Assembly (NCBI GenBank): GCA_963734025.1
Contig: CAVTFR010000004.1
Location: 1-64,000, forward strand
Reading direction: 5' to 3'
Length of the DNA stretch: 64,000 nt
Source of the DNA: JACVRW01 sp963734025
GTDB taxonomy: Bacteria > Actinomycetota > Thermoleophilia > Solirubrobacterales > Thermoleophilaceae
Made by a program: the position numbers and the translations under genes. Positions 59,652-64,000 of the stretch are shown here, in pieces (position 1 is the first letter of the stretch; the number at the start of each line of letters is the position of its first letter). The notes beneath the pieces were generated by a model. That model did no database searches and was not told the origin of the DNA. It saw only the letters and a program-made list of their open reading frames with translations.

Positions 59652-60400
59652 GCGGCCGGCTGGCAGGGCGGCGCGTGGTCGTGACCGGGGCCGGTCGAGG
59701 CCTCGGGCGGGCGATCGCCCTCGCGGCCGCTCACGAGGGAGCCGCCGTCGGGCTCGTCGGCCGGACCGCCCGGACGCTCGAGGAGACGGCTGCCGAGGCG
59801 AGCGCGGGGGAGGTCCGGGCCGTGCCGCTCCCGGCCGACGTATCGGACCCGGCGGCGGTGGAACGCGCGCTTGCGGCCGCGGCCGAAGGGCTCGGCGGGC
59901 TCGACGGGCTGGTCACGGCCGCGGCCGTCGACTGCGCATGGGCACCGACGGGCGAGATGGACCTCGGGGAATGGGACAGGACCATCGCGGTCAACCTGTC
60001 GGGGGCTTTCTACTGCTGCCGCTTCGCGCTCCCGCGTCTCGTCGAGGCGGGCGGCGGGGCGATCGTGAACATCACGTCCGTCGCGGGCGAGCGCGCCTGG
60101 CCGGAGGACGTGGCCTACAACGCCTCCAAGGCCGGCGTGGAGATGCTCACCCGCACGATCGCCGTCGAGTACGCGGCCCGCGGGGTGCGCGCGAACTGCC
60201 TCTCGCCCGGGGTGATCGACGCCGGCATGACCGACGAGGTGGCGAGCGCGGAGGAGCGCGAGCGGCTGCGCGCCCAGCATCCGCTGGGCCGCTTCGGAGA
60301 GGCCGCCGAGGTGGCCGAGGCGGCGATCTGGCTGCTGTCCGAGGCGTCCTCCTTCACGACCGGGGCCACGCTGCGCGTCGACGGCGGCTTCCTGGCGTAG
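59648..60400 (+). CDS. SDR-family oxidoreductase
   Basis: A 250-aa classical SDR. The cofactor motif is VVVTGAGRGLGRAIALA (about 9-25), followed by DGLVTAAAVD. The catalytic residues are in NITSVAGERAWPEDVAYNAS with YNASKAG (Tyr, Lys), and the ending ATLRVDGGFLA is typical. The start is GTG 59648, overlapping the IclR stop. It is the last gene of the ABC operon and converges on mreB with 26 bases between them. It would be a second sugar or acid dehydrogenase of the same pathway. Confidence 0.94.
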   Translation: MSGRLAGRRVVVTGAGRGLGRAIALAAAHEGAAVGLVGRTARTLEETAAEASAGEVRAVPLPADVSDPAAVERALAAAAEGLGGLDGLVTAAAVDCAWAPTGEMDLGEWDRTIAVNLSGAFYCCRFALPRLVEAGGGAIVNITSVAGERAWPEDVAYNASKAGVEMLTRTIAVEYAARGVRANCLSPGVIDAGMTDEVASAEERERLRAQHPLGRFGEAAEVAEAAIWLLSEASSFTTGATLRVDGGFLA

Positions 60401-60426
60401 CGCCGCCCGACGCGAACGACGCCTGC

Positions 60427-61500
60427 TCAGCGGCGGCGCCCCGGCGCCCTGGCGCTCGTGCGCTCGAGCAGCTCGATTTCGTCGAGGGCCTGGCCGGCAC
60501 CCTCTGCCACGCAGGTGAGCGGGGAATCCGCGAGGCGGGACGGGACGTTGGTCTCCTGCTCGACTCTCTCGGCCAACCCGCGTAGCAGCGCTCCTCCGCC
60601 CGCCAGCACGATTCCGCGCTGGGAAACGTCGGACGCAAGCTCGGGGGGCGTCTCTTCCAGCGCCGCAATGACCGCCGCAATGATCTCGGCAACTCGATCC
60701 TCCAGCGCTTCGCGCATCCCGTCGCTCGACATCAGGACCTGACGCGGAAGCCCGGTAATCGGGTCCCTGCCTTTGACCTCGGAGTGGGCATCGCTTCGGT
60801 CCGGCGCCACGCTGCCCACTTCCAGCTTGACCCGCTCGGCCGTGGTCTCCCCGATCGCGAGGCCATGCGTTCTCCGCAGCCATGCGGCCGCCGCGTCGTC
60901 AAGGTCGTAGCCCCCGACCCTCAACGACTGCGACACGACGATCCCTCCGAGCGACATCACCGCGACCTCGCTCGTGCCGCCGCCGACATCCAGGACCACG
61001 TTCGCCCTCGGTTCGTCGATCGCGAGCCCGGCTCCAATGGCGGCCGCGATCGGCTCCTCGATCAGATGGACCGAACGCGCCCCGGCCGCCAGACACGCCT
61101 CCGTCAAGGCACGCTGTTCGACGTCGGTGATGCCCGATGGGGCGCACATCATCACCCGTGGGCGGGCATGGCGGCTGCTGTGCACGCGCTCCATGAAGTG
61201 ACGAAGCATCTGCTCCGTCACCTCGAAGTCGGCGATCACGCCGTGCCGCAGCGGCCGCATGGCGGTGATGCTCGCCGGCGTCCGGCCGATCATCCGCTGG
61301 GCCTCCTCACCCACCGCATGCACGGCCCCCGTGAGCGTGTCCACGGCAACGACCGAGGGTTCCGAGACGACGATCCCCTCGCCGCGCACGAACACGAGCG
61401 TGTTCGCGGTGCCGAGATCGATAGCGATGTCCCGCCCGCCGATGCGGGGCAGAAGCCGGCGCCGGCTTACTGAAACCGGCGCCCTGCTCTGTGCGTGCAA
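60427..61500 (-). CDS. mreB: MreB/Mbl-like actin-family protein
   Basis: A 357-aa bacterial actin homologue that organises wall synthesis in rod-shaped cells. Phosphate-1 motif IAIDLGTANTLVFVRGEGIV, phosphate-2 NVVLDVGGGTSEVAVMSLGG and the adenosine motif GIVLAGGGALLRGLAE are all intact. The start is TTG 61500 with GAAGGGG 5 bases upstream; the frame stays open to 61710 without support. MreB genes normally head mreBCD; here mreC and mreD are absent and the neighbours are unrelated, so it is probably a solitary paralogue. Confidence 0.93.
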   Translation of the reverse strand: MHAQSRAPVSVSRRRLLPRIGGRDIAIDLGTANTLVFVRGEGIVVSEPSVVAVDTLTGAVHAVGEEAQRMIGRTPASITAMRPLRHGVIADFEVTEQMLRHFMERVHSSRHARPRVMMCAPSGITDVEQRALTEACLAAGARSVHLIEEPIAAAIGAGLAIDEPRANVVLDVGGGTSEVAVMSLGGIVVSQSLRVGGYDLDDAAAAWLRRTHGLAIGETTAERVKLEVGSVAPDRSDAHSEVKGRDPITGLPRQVLMSSDGMREALEDRVAEIIAAVIAALEETPPELASDVSQRGIVLAGGGALLRGLAERVEQETNVPSRLADSPLTCVAEGAGQALDEIELLERTSARAPGRRR

Positions 61501-61559
61501 GTCTGCCCCCTTCGGGTGGTCGCGCCGGGCGCCGCGTACTCGGGCTCGGAACGGCCAAA

Positions 61560-61800
61560 CGCTATCGGAGCGGTGCAGCTCAGGTGGCTGGCCTACACGG
61601 CCTCGTTGATTCCGGTCACCCTGCTCGTCTGTCTCGCCGGGGCGCTTATGGCCGACGGGTGGAGGAGCGGACGTGTTCAACGCCCTCTTCTTCTTCATGC
61701 TCGGCGCCATCCCGACCTCGATCGGCGTGGCGGTTCTGCGCTACCCGGCTGTACGACATCGACCGGGTCATAACCCGCACACCGAGTCCGGTGTTCGCTT
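61560..61800 (+). pseudogene. Membrane-domain fragment of a sensor histidine kinase
   Basis: Two frames in order give QLRWLAYTASLIPVTLLVCL, then FFFMLGAIPTSIGVAVLRYR with LYDIDRVITRTP. The last block is a signature of a family of membrane histidine kinases (RLYDIDRVINRT). A frameshift near 61670 separates the parts, another small shift follows, and the kinase itself is missing. Confidence 0.65.
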
Positions 61801-61855
61801 CCGCCCTGAGCAGGCGGATTAACCATTCGGGTAGAGAAGCGATCGACTCGGCTGT

Positions 61856-62275
61856 TCAGTCGGTTCCCCACGGGTTGTCGATCACGAAGCGCCAGGTGCC
61901 GTCAGTCTGACGGCGCAGGACGTCCGCGTTCCTTGCCGCCAGCCGCACCGGTTCGCCGTCTGGTCCGGTGCCGTTGAACGACCAGACGCCGATCACGAGG
62001 GCAAGGTCGCCTACCTCGAGGACGCGTGTCACCTCGAGATCGAGCTCGCCCTTCATCGAGATGAAGCCGTTCAGGGCTTCGCGCACGCCGGGTGCGCCGT
62101 GGGCGAGGCTCCCAGGCTCAGTTGCGAACGCTGCCTCGCTCTCGTAGAGCGGCATCAGGCTGTCGAGATCCCCGGAGTTGATTCCGGTGACGATCGATTC
62201 GAGCACCCGCTCGGGCGTAGCAGTGGACATGCCGTCCTGCTCTCGGCGGGGTGCGACCTCTACATCTAGCGCCAT
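61856..62275 (-). CDS. NTF2-like/SnoaL-fold protein (SgcJ/EcaC type)
   Basis: A 139-aa protein with the NTF2-like cone fold: PERVLESIVTGINSGDLDSL then MPLYESEAAFATEPG at the start, and VLRRQTDGTWRFVIDNPWG at the end. The SgcJ/EcaC group contains polyketide-modifying and putative oxidoreductase or isomerase proteins; most have no known reaction. The ATG at 62275 has AAGGAG upstream. It is divergent from a TetR regulator with 86 bases between, a standard regulator-target layout. Confidence 0.87.
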   Translation of the reverse strand: MALDVEVAPRREQDGMSTATPERVLESIVTGINSGDLDSLMPLYESEAAFATEPGSLAHGAPGVREALNGFISMKGELDLEVTRVLEVGDLALVIGVWSFNGTGPDGEPVRLAARNADVLRRQTDGTWRFVIDNPWGTD

Positions 62276-62316
62276 CTGTGATCTCCTTTCGATACACAGC
62301 AGTGAGTTACGGAAAG

Positions 62317-62335
62317 GCGACAATACGTCTGTCGC
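62317..62335. promoter_or_regulatory. Operator-like inverted repeat between NTF2-like and TetR genes
   Basis: GCGACA-N7-TGTCGC within GCGACAATACGTCTGTCGC. It lies midway between the two divergent starts, where a TetR-type repressor would block both promoters. Confidence 0.65.
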
Positions 62336-62361
62336 GGCGATCTGTCAAGATTGAGGACACG

Positions 62362-63033
62362 ATGATGAGTCGCGAAATTCCGCCGAGGCGCAAGTACGAG
62401 CTGAAGAAGCGCGCCGAGCAGATGGCCGAGACGCACCTGCGGATCACCGAAGCGGCGATCGAACTGCACGGAACTGTCGGGCCGTCCCGCACGACGCTCA
62501 GCGCGGTCGCCGAGCGGGCAGGCGTGGAGCGCCGCACCCTCTACCGCCACTTTCCCACCGAAGCCGCCCTGTTTGCGGCTTGCTCAACGCACTACTTCAC
62601 CGCCAACCCGTGGCCCGATCTCGCCAGCTGGCGCGCCATTCGCGATCCGCAGCAGCGACTCGAGCGAGCCCTCGACGAGCTCTACGCCTACTACGAACGC
62701 ACCGAGCCGATGCTCACCAACGTGCTCCGCGACGCCGAACTCGTCGACTTCGCCCGCGACGCCGTGGCCCCACTGCACGCCTACCTCGAAGAAGCCGCCG
62801 AGATCCTCAGCACTGGCCGGCAAGCCCGCGGTCGAAGACGGCAACTCCTCAAGGGAGCACTGCGCCACGCCCTCGCCTTCTCAACCTGGCGCTCACTCTC
62901 GACAAACGGCATCGGGCGATCAGATGCGGCGAAGCTCAACACCGCACTCATCGCAGCCGCCGACGGCGATCGCCGAAACACCCACCCCCGATCCTCAGCG
63001 CCGGGCCGGTCAGCAGGCCGGAAGACCGTTTGA
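62362..63033 (+). CDS. TetR-family transcriptional regulator
   Basis: A 223-aa regulator. After a basic N-terminus (REIPPRRKYELKKRAEQ) comes the HTH (ITEAAIELHGTVGPSRTTLS, then ERAGVERRTLYRHFPTEAAL). A helical ligand domain follows, and a basic, disordered C-terminus closes the protein. The start is ATG 62362, or the adjacent ATG at 62365, with GAGG upstream. It is divergent from the NTF2-like gene, its probable target, with an inverted repeat between them. Confidence 0.92.
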   Translation: MMSREIPPRRKYELKKRAEQMAETHLRITEAAIELHGTVGPSRTTLSAVAERAGVERRTLYRHFPTEAALFAACSTHYFTANPWPDLASWRAIRDPQQRLERALDELYAYYERTEPMLTNVLRDAELVDFARDAVAPLHAYLEEAAEILSTGRQARGRRRQLLKGALRHALAFSTWRSLSTNGIGRSDAAKLNTALIAAADGDRRNTHPRSSAPGRSAGRKTV

Positions 63034-63188
63034 GCAGAGCACCACCCGTCAAGATGCTGGGCGCCGACTAGGAGGACGGGCGGATCACCTTCGCCTTTGC
63101 GTGAAGCGAGGCGCCCGCCCAGACGCCTGGGTTGGACGAACGACAGAAGCATTACGTCCATTCACCACCTAGGGTCGCTCTTCGCACT

Positions 63189-64000
63189 TCAGCCCACGGC
63201 GGTGGCGAATAGCGCTCGGTCCTGCTCGCCTGCGCTTCTCCTGATCGCGCCGGGCGAGACGCCGATGACACGCTTGAAGGCGCGGCTGAAGGCCGCCTCG
63301 GATCGGTAGCCGAGCCGGTCGGCGAGCTGGCCGATCGTCGCGCCCTCGTCGTTCAGCGCAGCGACCGCGACGTGCATGCGCCAGCGGACGACGTAGCTCA
63401 TCACCGGCTCGCCGACGAGCTCGGTGAAGCGGGCGGCGAAGGCCGAGCGCGACATCGCCAGCTCATGCGCCAGGGAGGCCACGGTCCAGTGCCGAGCGGG
63501 GTCGCGGTGGATGTGTGAGATGGCGCGGCCGATCTGGGGGTCCTGGAGCGCTCCCAGCCAGCCCCTCCGCGCGGCCGGATCGCTCTCCATCCAGGCCCGG
63601 ATCGCCTGGATCACGAGGATGTCCCCGAGGCGCGTGATCACGGCCTCGCCGCCGGGCCGGAGCTCGGCGGCCTCGGAGGCCATCAGCCGCAGCACGTTCT
63701 GCATCCAGTCCAGCCGGGGCGAGCTGGAAGCCTCGATCTGGACCGTACTCGGCAGGATCTCGATGAGGTTGCCGGCGGCAGGGTGCGCGAACCGCACGGC
63801 CCCGCAGATCAGGCTTGTGGGCGCGCCACCCTCGCCGTGGCGAAGGATCTCGTAGCGATCGCTGACGGCCTCACGCTCGAGGTCGAGAATCCCCGGCGCA
63901 GGAGCTCCCGGTTCGCTGCACAGGACGTGGCCGTCCCCGTGCGGCACCAGCGCGAGATCGCCCAGCTGGATCCAGCCCCGCTCCTCCTCCCCGGTCTCGA
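63189..64000 (-). CDS. AraC-family regulator with cupin_6 domain (partial, cut by window edge)
   Basis: The C-terminal 270 residues of an AraC/XylS regulator. The frame runs past 64000: upstream codons read ERGWIQLGDLALVPHGDGHV, the cupin_6 sensory fold, in frame with the first in-window GTG at 63947, so that is not the real start. The DNA-binding part has two HTHs: HWTVASLAHELAMSRSAFAA, and ATIGQLADRLGYRSEAAFSR with AFKRVIGVSPGAIR. This subgroup often controls adjacent oxidoreductase genes. The 5' end and any target lie outside the window. Confidence 0.92.
   Translation of the reverse strand, partial: ETGEEERGWIQLGDLALVPHGDGHVLCSEPGAPAPGILDLEREAVSDRYEILRHGEGGAPTSLICGAVRFAHPAAGNLIEILPSTVQIEASSSPRLDWMQNVLRLMASEAAELRPGGEAVITRLGDILVIQAIRAWMESDPAARRGWLGALQDPQIGRAISHIHRDPARHWTVASLAHELAMSRSAFAARFTELVGEPVMSYVVRWRMHVAVAALNDEGATIGQLADRLGYRSEAAFSRAFKRVIGVSPGAIRRSAGEQDRALFATAVG

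Overview
The window is GC-rich throughout, uses many GTG and TTG starts, packs genes with 1-4 base overlaps and carries two SigB/SigF/SigG-type sigma factors. Together with a standalone glutamate formimidoyltransferase, an IscU-like/MnmA fusion and DUF3618/holin-like envelope genes, this suggests a chromosomal segment of an actinobacterium, most likely of the Thermoleophilia (Solirubrobacterales) type. That placement is inference from gene content, not a database result.

Left part (about 1-17 kb) is intact. It opens with a stress-type sigma factor, a degenerate RsbW-like protein and an MnmA with an Fe-S scaffold-like N-terminus, all on the minus strand. Next comes a LacI-regulated carbohydrate island: a Gfo/Idh/MocA dehydrogenase, a DUF993 protein and a TIM-barrel isomerase in one overlapping operon, a convergent lacI, then aldehyde dehydrogenase, GMC oxidoreductase and a small gluconate-2-dehydrogenase-subunit-3-like gene. 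Both operons have the same promoter-operator layout (TTGACA-N18-TAGSGT, then a GGAAAACG-type operator). Housekeeping genes follow: aspS, hisS, a metallo-hydrolase, a small membrane protein and ftcD, then a secreted heparin-lyase-like protein and a tRNA with anticodon CAT.

Middle part (about 17-47 kb) is accessory and strongly decayed between islands of intact genes. It holds two broken IS110-family copies that share a perfect 156-bp inverted repeat, one of them truncating an arylsulfatase tail beside an intact formylglycine-generating enzyme. It also holds remnants of an SDR, an HxlR regulator, a TMEM175 channel, a VOC protein, a GAF sensor, a DUF2188 protein and an ABM-cupin protein. Intact genes include two DHFR-like reductases, a cupin, IclR, a BI-1-like protein, a tautomerase, a HAD dehalogenase, a MOSC-flavin reductase-ferredoxin fusion and a double-DUF427 protein. 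From 35.4 to 46.4 kb lies a stress/envelope block: YihY/BrkB, DUF3618, a holin-like protein, an amphipathic helical protein, an unusual TetR-type HTH fused to a SpoIIE/RsbU phosphatase, an MpsC-like protein, a DUF892 protein, two DUF1990 proteins, a helical protein, a second sigma factor and a TetR regulator with a palindromic operator.

Right part (about 47-60.4 kb) is a sugar-acid catabolic region. A short plus-strand operon (alcohol dehydrogenase, enolase-superfamily enzyme) faces a six-gene minus-strand operon (zinc dehydrogenase, ABC ATPase, DUF4432 epimerase-like, second enolase-superfamily enzyme, frameshifted GH88/GH105-like hydrolase, SDR). The latter diverges from an ABC-importer operon (lipoprotein, two permeases, IclR, SDR). 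Two tandem operator-like repeats lie between the divergent operons. The window ends with a solitary MreB, a histidine-kinase fragment, an NTF2-like/TetR divergent pair and an AraC regulator cut by the window edge.
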